Shown: positions 24,622-33,222 of the stretch, one piece after another
Position numbering within the stretch: position 1 is the stretch's first letter
How the letters are laid out: every line of letters begins with the position of its first letter
Assembly (NCBI GenBank): GCA_035531675.1
Contig: DATKSL010000010.1
Coordinates: 70,124-134,123, forward strand
Direction: 5' to 3'
DNA: 64,000 nt
Source: JAJPIG01 sp035531675
GTDB lineage: Bacteria; Desulfobacterota; Binatia; Binatales; Binataceae
The notes under the pieces: generated by a model
Databases searched by the model: none
Seen by the model: the letters and a program-made list of their open reading frames with translations, nothing else
What the model was told of the DNA's origin: nothing
Position numbers and translations under genes: made by a program

Positions 24622-27393
24622 ATGGCTGAGTTGGACAAAAAAGCGATCGAAATTATCGAATCCACGGCGCCCGTCCACAAGGGCGGCATCCGTCTGGAGC
24701 GCTTTTTCACCCGTCCGGGGGGCGATCCGCTGGCCGAGCTCGAATGGGAGCGCCGCGCGGCGGTTATCACCGGCGAGGACGGCCGCGTGGTGTTCGAGCA
24801 GGCCGACGTCGAGGTGCCGCGCGGATGGTCGCAGACGGCCACCAACGTGGTGGTCTCCAAGTACTTCCGCGGCCAGATCGGCACGCCGCGACGCGAAACC
24901 TCGGTGCGCCAGCTTATCCTGCGCGTGGTCGATACCATCACCGGATGGGGCGAGCGCGGCGGCTATTTCGTCGCCGCCGAAGAACGCGAGACTTTCCGCT
25001 CGGAACTGATCCATCTGCTGATCAACCAGAAGGCCGCTTTCAACAGCCCGGTCTATTTCAACGTCGGTATCGAGCCCAAGCCGCAATGCTCGGCCTGCTT
25101 CATCCTCAAGGTCGACGACAACATGGACTCGATCCTGAACTGGTACCGCAACGAAGGCATGATCTTCAAAGGCGGCTCCGGCTCGGGCGTCAATCTTTCG
25201 GCGGTGCGCTCATGCCGCGAGAAGCTCTCGGCCGGCGGCACCGCGTCGGGACCGCTCTCGTTCATGAAGGCGGCCGATGCCTCGGCGGGCGTGATCAAGT
25301 CGGGCGGCAAGACCCGGCGCGCCGCCAAGATGGTGGTGCTCAACGCCGACCATCCCGACATCAAGGATTTCGTGCATTGCAAGGAGGAGGAGAAGAAGGC
25401 GTGGGCGCTGATCGCCGCCGGCTACGACGGCTCGCTCGACGGCCCGGCCTACGGTTCGGTCTTCTTCCAGAACGCCAACAATTCGGTGCGCGCCTCCGAC
25501 GAGTTCATGCAGGCGGTGGTCGATGACGCCAACTGGCGCACGCGCTGGGTCCGCAGCCAGGAGGTGGCCGAGGAGTTTCCGGCCCGCGAGCTGCTCAAGA
25601 TGATTGCCGAAGCGACGCACGCCTGCGGCGATCCCGGGATGCAGTTCGATACCACCATCAACACCTGGCATACCTGCCCGGCCAGCGGCCGCATCAACGC
25701 TTCGAATCCGTGCAGCGAGTACATGCATCTCGACAACTCGGCCTGCAACCTGGCCTCGATCAACCTGCTCAAGTTCATCGATGATCGCGGCGAATTCGAC
25801 GTGCGGGCGTTTCGCCATGCGGTCGACGTGATGCTGACGGCGCAGGAGATCCTGGTCGATTACTCGTCCTACCCGACCGAGGAGATCGCGAAGAACGCGC
25901 ACGACTTCCGCGAGCTCGGGCTGGGCTACGCCAATCTCGGCGCGCTGCTGATGGCGCTCGGGATGCCGTACGACTCGGAGCAGGGCCGCAGCTACGCCGC
26001 CGCGATCACGGCGCTGATGACCGGTGAGGCCTACCTGCAATCGGCGCGCATCGCGGCTGCGATGGGTCCGTTTGCGGGCTATGCGCCCAATCGCGAGCCG
26101 ATGCTGAAGGTCATCGAGCGCCATCGCAGCTACGCCTACAAGCTCGACTCGGCGCTGGTGCCGCTCGACCTGCTGCGCGCGGCGCGCGAGTCATGGGACG
26201 AGGCGCTGCGCGTGGGCCAGAGCGCCGGCTACCGCAATTCGCAGGCCACCGTCATCGCGCCGACCGGCACTATCGCCTTCATGATGGATTGCGACACCAC
26301 CGGCATCGAGCCCGACATCGCGCTCATCAAGTACAAGAAGCTGGTCGGCGGCGGGATGCTCAAGATCGTCAACGGCACGGTGCCGCGCGCGCTCAAGCGA
26401 ATCGGCTACGACTCCAAGGAGATCCAGGAGATCGTCGAGTACCTCGACGAGCACGAAACCGTCGAGGGCGCGCCCCATCTGAGCGACGCCCATCTGTCGA
26501 TTTTCGATTGCGCATTCAAGCCGCGCGCCGGCTCGCGCACCATCCACTACCTCGGCCATCTCAAGATGATGGGCGCGGTGCAGCCGTTCATCTCGGGCGC
26601 CATCTCGAAGACCATCAACATGCCGACCGAAGCGACGCCCGACGAAATCGCGGAGGCCTATCTGATGGCCTGGCGGCTCGGCCTGAAGGCGGTCGCGATC
26701 TATCGCGACGGCTCCAAGCGCATCCAGCCGCTCAACACCGGCAAGACCGCGGCCCCGGCAGCGGCGGTTGCGGCGGCGCAGGCGCTGACGCCGGGCGATG
26801 AGTTTCGGCCGCTGCGGCACAAGCTGTCCGACGAGCGCCGCTCGATCACACACAAGTTCGATATCGCCGGCCACGAAGGCTACATCACGGTCGGGATGTA
26901 CGAGGACGGCACGCCGGGCGAGATTTTTGTCTCGATGTCGAAGCAGGGCTCGACGATTTCCGGCCTGATGGATTCGTTCGCCACCGCGATTTCGTACGCG
27001 CTGCAATATGGCGTGCCGCTGCGCTTCCTGGTCGACAAGTTCGCCCACATGCGCTTCGAGCCGTCGGGCTTCACCAAGAATCCGCAGATTCCGTTCGCCA
27101 AATCGATCGTCGATTACCTGTTCCGCTGGATGGCGTCGAAGTTCCTCGACGAGGAGGCGCGGCGCGAGGTCGGGATAATCGGCGCGCAGCCCGAGATCAA
27201 CAACGGCGCAACCGCCGCCGCCGCGCTCCCCAAGCCGGCGCCAACGCTGACCGATGGCAAAGATACCAGCCTGCGGCAGAGCTTCATCAATCAGGCCGAT
27301 GCGCCGCCGTGCCCGGATTGCGGATGCATCATGGTGCGCAACGGCGCCTGCTACAAGTGCATGAACTGCGGCACCACCAGCGGCTGTTCGTGA
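24622..27393 (+). CDS. nrdJ: Adenosylcobalamin-dependent (class II) ribonucleotide reductase
   Basis: Reduces ribonucleotides to deoxyribonucleotides using a B12-derived radical, with or without oxygen. The 923-residue protein has the N-terminal ribonucleotide-reductase barrel: the first redox cysteine in PQCSACFILKVDDNMDS near 156, the active-site NPCSEY (Asn-Cys-Glu) near 370, and the other redox cysteine in FDCAFKPR near 632. A TSCPD-like domain follows from about 735 (ITHKFDIAGHEGYITVG), then a zinc-ribbon tail (CPDCGCIMV, CYKCMNCG). GGAGG precedes the ATG. A mini zinc-ribbon gene follows 12 bp later. Dependence on cobalamin is implied; no cobalamin riboswitch was recognised in the gap upstream. 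Confidence 0.96.
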   Translation: MAELDKKAIEIIESTAPVHKGGIRLERFFTRPGGDPLAELEWERRAAVITGEDGRVVFEQADVEVPRGWSQTATNVVVSKYFRGQIGTPRRETSVRQLILRVVDTITGWGERGGYFVAAEERETFRSELIHLLINQKAAFNSPVYFNVGIEPKPQCSACFILKVDDNMDSILNWYRNEGMIFKGGSGSGVNLSAVRSCREKLSAGGTASGPLSFMKAADASAGVIKSGGKTRRAAKMVVLNADHPDIKDFVHCKEEEKKAWALIAAGYDGSLDGPAYGSVFFQNANNSVRASDEFMQAVVDDANWRTRWVRSQEVAEEFPARELLKMIAEATHACGDPGMQFDTTINTWHTCPASGRINASNPCSEYMHLDNSACNLASINLLKFIDDRGEFDVRAFRHAVDVMLTAQEILVDYSSYPTEEIAKNAHDFRELGLGYANLGALLMALGMPYDSEQGRSYAAAITALMTGEAYLQSARIAAAMGPFAGYAPNREPMLKVIERHRSYAYKLDSALVPLDLLRAARESWDEALRVGQSAGYRNSQATVIAPTGTIAFMMDCDTTGIEPDIALIKYKKLVGGGMLKIVNGTVPRALKRIGYDSKEIQEIVEYLDEHETVEGAPHLSDAHLSIFDCAFKPRAGSRTIHYLGHLKMMGAVQPFISGAISKTINMPTEATPDEIAEAYLMAWRLGLKAVAIYRDGSKRIQPLNTGKTAAPAAAVAAAQALTPGDEFRPLRHKLSDERRSITHKFDIAGHEGYITVGMYEDGTPGEIFVSMSKQGSTISGLMDSFATAISYALQYGVPLRFLVDKFAHMRFEPSGFTKNPQIPFAKSIVDYLFRWMASKFLDEEARREVGIIGAQPEINNGATAAAALPKPAPTLTDGKDTSLRQSFINQADAPPCPDCGCIMVRNGACYKCMNCGTTSGCS

Positions 27394-27405
27394 GGAGGCG
27401 GAACG

Positions 27406-27558
27406 ATGTGCACGGTGGATTGTCCGAAATGCCATTCGCCGTCGGCCGGTAACCTGTTGCGCGTCGTTCCACGGCTCAACGCGCTGTGGCGGCTGTATCG
27501 ATGCTTCTGTCCGAAGCACGGCATGTTCACCTATCGCGAGGTGGTGCCGAAAAATTGA
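27406..27558 (+). CDS. Small zinc-ribbon-like protein
   Basis: A 50-residue ORF starting 12 bp after the nrdJ stop, with a strong GAGGAGG ribosome-binding site. Four cysteines are arranged as CPKCHS near residue 6 and CFCPKHGMF near 33; with the histidine they could bind one zinc. The basic centre (LRVVPRLNALWRLYR) lies between. The spacing suggests co-transcription with nrdJ. It resembles a second mini-protein at 29242 in carrying a C-P-x-H-G motif. Function unknown. Confidence 0.6.
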   Translation: MCTVDCPKCHSPSAGNLLRVVPRLNALWRLYRCFCPKHGMFTYREVVPKN

Positions 27559-27618
27559 AGTAAGCGGGCCGATGGCCCGTGCGGTTTCATGGGGTGGCGG
27601 CGGTCGGATGAGGGGTGC

Positions 27619-27856
27619 GCCCCGGAGGAATGAGAAGGCGGCGGTGGTCGAAAGAGATTTCACGCGGGTGATGGTGGCGGATGCGGCGGGGAGGACACGC
27701 GTGGGCGGTGGTGTAAATTCCTCCGGGGCTTTTCTTTGAAACGCATCGCGAAGGTTGACGGCTAGCGGGCGCTGTCCCGTTCATCGGTGTGGTGGTGGGG
27801 CAGGCGGAGGATGAGGCGGCGGGGGGCCGGGAGCAATCCCGGCCCCTCATGTTTTT
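27619..27856 (+). promoter_or_regulatory. Leader-like structured region upstream of the phosphoesterase gene
   Basis: A perfect 13-bp inverted repeat (27619-27631 with 27717-27729, GCCCCGGAGGAAT and its complement) encloses 85 bases and is followed by TTTTCTTT, so it could itself act as a terminator or as a closing helix. About 90 bases on, a second terminator ends the region and the next ATG follows at 27874. The region occupies the 315-bp gap after the mini zinc-ribbon gene. I see no known riboswitch consensus, and the function is inference; it could simply be two stacked terminators of the nrdJ unit. Confidence 0.35.
27823..27856 (+). terminator. Rho-independent terminator with GNRA loop
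   Basis: A perfect 10-bp GC stem (27823-27832 with 27837-27846) closed by a GCAA tetraloop is followed after four bases by TTTTT (27852-27856). It lies only 17 bp before the phosphoesterase start codon, which makes it either the end of the nrdJ transcript or an attenuator. Confidence 0.8.
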
Positions 27857-27873
27857 CTGTGAGGTTGTGACCA

Positions 27874-29208
27874 ATGGCGTCGATTCTCGACCAGATTGAC
27901 ACCATCGTGATCGTGATGATGGAGAACCGCTCGTTCGACCATCTGCTGGGTTACCTGCGCTTGCCCGCTTTCGGTGGCTTGCAGGTCGACGGGATCCGCG
28001 ACAATCAGGCCTGGCTTCAGGCCAACGCCAATCCCGGTTTGCCGCCTGACAATTTCAAGTACCAGCAAGTGGTGCTGAATGAACTGAACATCGTTGATTC
28101 CAGCCACGAACGTTCCGATGTCGCCGCGCAACTGGGGCCGCTGCAGCCCAACGGCAGCTATCCGATGAAAGGCTTCGTGCAGAGCGCACGCGGCGACTCG
28201 AACATGATGGGTTATTACACCTCGGCAGTGGTGCCGATTCATGACTTTTTCGCGCGCAACTTCTGCGTCTGCGATAACTGGTTCTCGGCGCTGCCGGCGG
28301 GAACTCAACCGAACCGGCTCATGGCGATGAGCGGAAGCTCGGCAATTGACGTCAATGTCAGCGATCCGCTCGATTTTCCGGACCAGCAGCTTGCCTACGA
28401 CTGGCTATCGGCGCGCAACGTGCCGTGGCGCATCTATCATCAGGGGTTCTTCCCGTTCTTCTCGATGATGACGCGATGGTACGTGCAAAACGCGCTGAGC
28501 GATAATCTGCGCCGCTTCGAGCAACTGAGTATCGACTTTGAGCTGGAGCCGGCTGCGACCTTTCCCAAAGTGATATTCGTCGAGCCGAAGTATACCGACG
28601 CTCCGCATGTCGGCGAGGGCACCGACGACCATCGGCCGTCATCGGTGCTGGGCGGCCAGCGTTTTCTGCTCGATACTTACAAGGCGATAATTTCGAATCA
28701 GCCCCGATGGCTCCGGACGATGATGATCGTCACCTACGACGAGCACGGCGGCTTTTACGATCACGTGCAGCCGCTGCCGATCGTCACCAAGGACCCGAAA
28801 GGCCAGTATCCGGATTTCGTCAGCACCGGTCCGCGCGTCCCCGGGCTAGTTATTTCTCCATTTACCTCCGCCGCGCAGATTTTCTCACGTTCCCTGGATC
28901 ATACCTCGATACTCAAATTGCTGGGGCAGAAATTCGGCAGCAATAGCTATTCGCCGGAAGTGGATAATCGAAACGGAGTGGGTAGCGTGACGGACGCGCT
29001 GGACTTGGCGGTGGCGCGGCAGGTGATTCCACCGCCGCCCGACGACAGCGTGATTCCGGCGGCGACGCCCTACGTGCGGGGTTTCAAATCGCAGAGCGAA
29101 GACGTGCGGATGTTCCAGGAGGTTGCGCATAACGCGACCCAGGATCCGAAGCAGGCGCATGCGCTGGCAACCAAATTTCCGGACGATCGAGATTTTCTGG
29201 GAATTTGA
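27874..29208 (+). CDS. Phospholipase C/acid phosphatase-type phosphoesterase
   Basis: A 444-residue enzyme of the phosphoesterase family that includes bacterial non-haemolytic phospholipase C and AcpA. The metal/nucleophile motif VMMENRSFDHLLGYL lies near residues 14-28 and the second motif TYDEHGGFYDHV near 289-300; both are conserved in the alkaline-phosphatase-like fold. No signal peptide is visible, so it may be cytoplasmic or exported by another route, which is unusual as the family is often Tat-exported. The likely reaction is hydrolysis of a phosphodiester in phospholipid or of a phosphomonoester. It follows a region with a leader-like stem and terminator. Confidence 0.87.
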   Translation: MASILDQIDTIVIVMMENRSFDHLLGYLRLPAFGGLQVDGIRDNQAWLQANANPGLPPDNFKYQQVVLNELNIVDSSHERSDVAAQLGPLQPNGSYPMKGFVQSARGDSNMMGYYTSAVVPIHDFFARNFCVCDNWFSALPAGTQPNRLMAMSGSSAIDVNVSDPLDFPDQQLAYDWLSARNVPWRIYHQGFFPFFSMMTRWYVQNALSDNLRRFEQLSIDFELEPAATFPKVIFVEPKYTDAPHVGEGTDDHRPSSVLGGQRFLLDTYKAIISNQPRWLRTMMIVTYDEHGGFYDHVQPLPIVTKDPKGQYPDFVSTGPRVPGLVISPFTSAAQIFSRSLDHTSILKLLGQKFGSNSYSPEVDNRNGVGSVTDALDLAVARQVIPPPPDDSVIPAATPYVRGFKSQSEDVRMFQEVAHNATQDPKQAHALATKFPDDRDFLGI

Positions 29209-29241
29209 ATAGTCTGCGGGGACGCGGTGGAGGAGGTGGGG

Positions 29242-29436
29242 ATGAGAGAGACGATTCTGTGTCCAGAGGCGGGATGCGAGCGGGAAGTCGCGGCGGAATT
29301 GATCGCTGAGGTCGATAGCGCCGCGGTCGTGATGCGGTCCTACCGCGGGCAATGCCCGCAACATGGCGAGTTCCGCCAGCCCGAGCTTATCGATCGCGCG
29401 GTCAGGATCCGCTTTCCGGCCTGCCGCGGCTCCTGA
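29242..29436 (+). CDS. Small cysteine-containing protein
   Basis: A 64-residue product beginning MRETILCPEAGCEREVAAEL with a strong GGAGGAGG upstream; a GTG at 29227 could add five residues. Cysteines occur in CPEAGC and in QCPQHGEF, a zinc-ribbon-like layout also seen in the 27406 gene. It abuts the HpaB-like gene tail to tail with no spacer (stop codons adjacent at 29436/29437), and lies 33 bp after the phosphoesterase stop. Function unknown. Confidence 0.5.
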   Translation: MRETILCPEAGCEREVAAELIAEVDSAAVVMRSYRGQCPQHGEFRQPELIDRAVRIRFPACRGS

Positions 29437-30864
29437 TCAGCGCTCCAGCAGTCCGTCGGCCAGGGCGTGGAACTCGTCCCACGGCGCGGTCATGAAGCTA
29501 TAGTTGCGCACGATGAACGAGGCGCCGGCGTAGAATTTTTCGTATTGCTGATGGCGGCCGGCGAACTCCGAGCCGACCAGGTCCCAGGCCAGCTTGAACA
29601 GCCGCATGCGGCGCCCGGCCTCCATCTGCGGCGTGCTCCAGTAGGTTTCGAACAGCTCGCGCATCGCGGGCGCGTCGATCACCGAGTCGTCGGCCGGCAT
29701 CTGCAGCACTCCGCCGCCGCACAGCTCGCGCAGGCAATCGATGATCGCGGAGTGTCCTTCCGTGCACCAGTTGAGCGCGGCGTACATGAAGCGGCGATTG
29801 AAGGTCATGTAGCCGGCGGGCCACGACTCGGCGGCGTACAGTTGACCGGCGATCATCGCCTCGAGCGTCGCTTCGAGCGCCGCCAGCCGGCCCAGCGTCT
29901 CGCGCACGGCGGGCACCTGGTCGGAGCCCGAGGATTGCGCGACGCGGCTCGCGACTCCGACGATCAGCCGCAGCTTGGCGGCGAAGCGCACGTTGGACTG
30001 ATGATTGCCGAAGGCGTGGGCGGGAGTCTCGACGTAGATGCGGCGCGAGAGGATCGCGTCGTCGTGCACGAACACGCGCTCCCACGGCACCTTGACCTCC
30101 TCGCACAGCACCATCGCATCGGTCTCGTCGAAGCGCGCGGTCAGCGGCGCGTCGAACTCGTTGCGCGCGTATGGCTCCAGCGGCTTGCGCGACCACAGGA
30201 CCAGGCCCGGCGCGTTGCACGGCACCGCGCAGGTAATCGACTCGCGGCGGAACTCGGCGGCCAGCGGCAGCACGTTGCCGATCCAGATTTCGTTGGCCAG
30301 GATCGCGCCGGTCGCGAGCATCTTCATGCCCGAGATCACCACGCCGTCATCTTCCTCGCGCACCACGCGCAGCGTCGGCACCGGGATGTTTTTCTTCTGG
30401 TAGAACTCCGGATTGCGCGCGGCGGCGGGCGGCGCCACTGCGTAGGCGGCGTAGATGTCGTGCTCGCGCATGTGATGGTAGTAGGCGACGATGTTCTCGG
30501 CGAACTTGCCGAACACCGCCGGATTCATCGCCATCCCGGTGACGAAGCTGGCGACGTGGTCGGGCGAGCGCCCCAGCATCCCGTAGGTCAGGTCGGCGAT
30601 CTTGCGATGGGCGCCGGTGCGCAGCGCCAGGTCGGCTTGGGTGCGCGAGCGGAGGAAGTAGACGCTATGGCGGCGGCCCTCGTCCTCGAAGCTCATGGTA
30701 TCGCGATTCTCGGGGGCGGCTTTCAGATCGTAGATCGAGGCGACCGTATGCGCCGCGTTGCGAAAGGCCGGATGGCTGGTAACGTCGGCGACCGGCTCGC
30801 TGCCGATAAACACGCGCCGCCCGTCGCGCAGGCTTGCGAGATGTTCCGCGCCGCTCTTCAGCAT
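29437..30864 (-). CDS. 4-hydroxyphenylacetate 3-hydroxylase family (HpaB-like) flavoprotein
   Basis: A 475-residue flavin-dependent oxygenase or dehydratase of the HpaB/4-hydroxybutyryl-CoA dehydratase superfamily, which has the acyl-CoA dehydrogenase fold. Family features are VRREEDDGVVISGMKMLAT-like text near 170 (seen as VREEDDGVVISGMKMLAT), EEVKVPWERVFVHDD near 262-276 and GRLAALEATLEAMI near 335. No HpaC reductase is adjacent, so the reduced flavin donor must be elsewhere. The substrate is probably an aromatic or a CoA ester, undecided. The upstream TPR gene starts the minus-strand pair with a 22-bp gap. Confidence 0.87.
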   Translation of the reverse strand: MLKSGAEHLASLRDGRRVFIGSEPVADVTSHPAFRNAAHTVASIYDLKAAPENRDTMSFEDEGRRHSVYFLRSRTQADLALRTGAHRKIADLTYGMLGRSPDHVASFVTGMAMNPAVFGKFAENIVAYYHHMREHDIYAAYAVAPPAAARNPEFYQKKNIPVPTLRVVREEDDGVVISGMKMLATGAILANEIWIGNVLPLAAEFRRESITCAVPCNAPGLVLWSRKPLEPYARNEFDAPLTARFDETDAMVLCEEVKVPWERVFVHDDAILSRRIYVETPAHAFGNHQSNVRFAAKLRLIVGVASRVAQSSGSDQVPAVRETLGRLAALEATLEAMIAGQLYAAESWPAGYMTFNRRFMYAALNWCTEGHSAIIDCLRELCGGGVLQMPADDSVIDAPAMRELFETYWSTPQMEAGRRMRLFKLAWDLVGSEFAGRHQQYEKFYAGASFIVRNYSFMTAPWDEFHALADGLLER

Positions 30865-30886
30865 GATGCTCTCCCGGCCGGCCGCC

Positions 30887-32413
30887 TCATTGCGAAACCG
30901 AATCCATCACGCGCCCGCTCGCCGCGTCGGCGATATCGAGCTCGACGGTTCCAGAGATATTGTGCTCGCGCTTGGCGTTCTCGAGCCCGGCCTTGATGTG
31001 ATCGATGAATTTGGCGCGCATGAACGGCGGCATCGCATCCATCGGGAAGTTATCCATCAGCACAGTCGCCTTGAGCGGCGCCGACCATCGCAGCGCCTCG
31101 ACCTTGGGCCCGGCGATCGGCAGCCCGCGCATCATCTGGTCCACCGCGCCGTGAAAATCGCCACCCGACGCCGAGCTCGCCGGCGCACCGGTCGCACCGC
31201 CAGCGGGTATGGCGGGCGCACCGTCGGCAGACGCAACGGGCGCACGGTCCGCGGCGATCGCCACGCTGTCCATCAGCTTGCTGCTGCCGGCGTCGACCAG
31301 GTCGACGGTCATCGGCCCCGCCACGTGATAGGCGTTCATCTCGTCGTGCATCGCCGACTTGAGGTCGGCCAGGAACTTGACGCGCGCGAACGGCGGCATC
31401 GAAGCCATCGGAAAATCCTGGAACACGACCCGCGCGTGATCCTCGGCTGGCCATTGCACCGAGCTCACCTTCTGTCCCGCGATCGGCAAAGCCCGCACCA
31501 TCTGATCGACCGACCCATGAAAGGTCGAGGCGGGGGCCGGTGCGACCGCGGGAGCGACGGCGCCGCCGGCTCTGCTCAGCGATGCGAGCATCTGCTTAAT
31601 CTCTTTTTGCGTGCGATCGTCGGGCGCGAGCTTCAGGGCCTGCTCGAAGCTGGTGCGCGCCTCGGCGCCCTGGTTCTCCTCGCCGTAGGCGACGCCGAGG
31701 TTGAAGTAGGCCTGGAAGAACTTCGGATTGGCGAGCAGCGCCTTCTTGTATTGCAGCACGGCCTGGTCGGGGTTGCCGCTGGAGAGGTACATCGTGCCGA
31801 GGTCGGTCAGCACCTCGGCGTCGCCCGGGGTGCGTTTGAGATAATGCTCGTAAGCTGCGATCGCCTGGTCGTAGTTGTGCAGATCGTAATTGACGTTGCC
31901 GACCCCGCGCAGCGCCGCCGGATTGTCCGGATCGAGCTTGAGCACATGGCCGTACGCCTCCAGCGCGCGCTGATGGTAGGCCGGGTCGAACAACGCAGCG
32001 CGGCTGGTGACGTCGCCGAGCTGGGTCCACAGGGCGAGGTCGTTGGGCTTGGCATGGGCGCGGCGGTTGAGGTCGTTGATGAAATCGACCGCGGTCTTGG
32101 GAATCTTGATCGCCGGATGGTTCGCCGGCAGCCCGGTACTTCCCATCGCGCCCGCATCCGCCGTCGCGGCGACCGTGCCGACCTTTTTGGCGATCGGCTT
32201 GCGGCGCTCGATGAGCGTGGCGGCGACCACGCCGAGCACCAGTATCCCGGCCATCACAGCGACGAAGGCGGTGAAGCGCGCCCGCGAGCCGGCGGCCGGC
32301 GCGGCTGCGGCGCCAGGCAACGAGACCGCGGCGGGCGTCAACGGCTCGCCGCATTCGACACAGAATTTCGCTCCGGCGACCAGCGCGGCGCCGCATTGTG
32401 GACAAAACTGCAT
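30887..32413 (-). CDS. Zinc-ribbon/TPR membrane protein with duplicated C-terminal domain
   Basis: A 508-residue protein. It begins with a zinc ribbon (CPQCGAALVAGAKFCVECGE, residues about 4-23), then one membrane segment near 48-68 (FTAFVAVMAGILVLGVVAAT), then TPR repeats (about 130-275; for example NPAALRGVGNVNYDLHNYDQ). Residues 298-385 and 420-508 are two copies of one domain beginning FHGxVDQMxRxLPIAGxKV and ending DSV, joined by an Ala/Pro/Gly linker. I know no name for that domain. AGGAG precedes the ATG at 32413. The layout suggests an inner-membrane assembly protein with a cytoplasmic zinc ribbon and exposed TPR and repeat domains. It precedes the HpaB-like gene by 22 bp. Confidence 0.8.
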   Translation of the reverse strand: MQFCPQCGAALVAGAKFCVECGEPLTPAAVSLPGAAAAPAAGSRARFTAFVAVMAGILVLGVVAATLIERRKPIAKKVGTVAATADAGAMGSTGLPANHPAIKIPKTAVDFINDLNRRAHAKPNDLALWTQLGDVTSRAALFDPAYHQRALEAYGHVLKLDPDNPAALRGVGNVNYDLHNYDQAIAAYEHYLKRTPGDAEVLTDLGTMYLSSGNPDQAVLQYKKALLANPKFFQAYFNLGVAYGEENQGAEARTSFEQALKLAPDDRTQKEIKQMLASLSRAGGAVAPAVAPAPASTFHGSVDQMVRALPIAGQKVSSVQWPAEDHARVVFQDFPMASMPPFARVKFLADLKSAMHDEMNAYHVAGPMTVDLVDAGSSKLMDSVAIAADRAPVASADGAPAIPAGGATGAPASSASGGDFHGAVDQMMRGLPIAGPKVEALRWSAPLKATVLMDNFPMDAMPPFMRAKFIDHIKAGLENAKREHNISGTVELDIADAASGRVMDSVSQ

Positions 32414-32534
32414 GCAAAAACTCCTATCCCACCGGACCCTCTGCGGCAACTTGCGCTTGGCCCGCGCGGCCTTGCCGACGGCGGCGGCGCATGATGTAAG
32501 TTCATTGGAAAAATCCGCCCAAGGAGTGCTGCCG

Positions 32535-33185
32535 ATGCTGCTCTATAATTCATTTGGACCCAACCCGCGCGCAACCCGGATGTTCCTGCTCGAAAAAGCG
32601 CTGACGATTCCGTGGCGCGAGATGGATATTCAGGGGGGCGAGAACCGCCAGGCCGACTATCTGATGGCGAACCCGGCCGGACAGCTGCCCGCGCTGGTGC
32701 TCGACGACAACCGCGTGATCGCCGAGACCGTCGCGATTTGGGAATACCTCGAGGAGAAGCATCCCAAGCCGCCGCTGATCGGCAGCTCGCCGGAGGAACG
32801 CGCCGAGACCCGCATGTGGCAACGGCGAGTCGAACTCAACATCACGGAAAGTCTCTACGGCGGCTTTCGCTTTGGCGAGGGCGCCGAGATGTTCAAGGCG
32901 CGGATCATGGTCCGGCCCGAGGCCTCGCCGGGGCTCAAGGCGATCGCACAGGACCGCATGGCGTGGCTCGACAAGCTCATCGCGGGACGCGAGTACATCG
33001 TGCCGAACCGCTTCACCATCGCCGACATCATCCTGTATAGCGCGACCGATTTCGGCGCCAGCGTCGGGCAGACGATTCCGTCGTCGCTGGCAAATCTCAA
33101 CGCCTGGTTCAAGCGCATCGATGCGCGTCCGAGCGCCCGGGCGAGCCTCCATCCAGCCGTCGAGCAGATCAAGGTCAAGGGTTAG
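32535..33185 (+). CDS. Glutathione S-transferase family protein
   Basis: A 216-residue cytosolic GST. The thioredoxin-like N-terminal domain runs MLLYNSFGPNPRATRMFLLE with a cis-proline region NPAGQLPALVLDD near 50, followed by the E-T/S-x-A/V-I motif (IAETVAIWEYLE near 64). The helical C-terminal domain includes the N-capping FTIADIILYSAT near 162. AAGGAG lies just upstream of the ATG at 32535. Could detoxify electrophiles or isomerise metabolites. It is followed 37 bp later by the APH-like kinase. Confidence 0.87.
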   Translation: MLLYNSFGPNPRATRMFLLEKALTIPWREMDIQGGENRQADYLMANPAGQLPALVLDDNRVIAETVAIWEYLEEKHPKPPLIGSSPEERAETRMWQRRVELNITESLYGGFRFGEGAEMFKARIMVRPEASPGLKAIAQDRMAWLDKLIAGREYIVPNRFTIADIILYSATDFGASVGQTIPSSLANLNAWFKRIDARPSARASLHPAVEQIKVKG

Positions 33186-33222
33186 CGCAGGATCGGGGCG
33201 CGCCCGGGGATCGACGGCGCCG

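Noticed and set aside
27587..27874. Minus-strand ORF of 95 codons before the phosphoesterase gene
   Set aside because: Composition of Pro, Ser, Thr and His without a domain; it overlaps the structured region.
29467..30996. Plus-strand ORF of 509 codons
   Set aside because: It is antisense to the HpaB-like gene; composition is that of a shadow frame.
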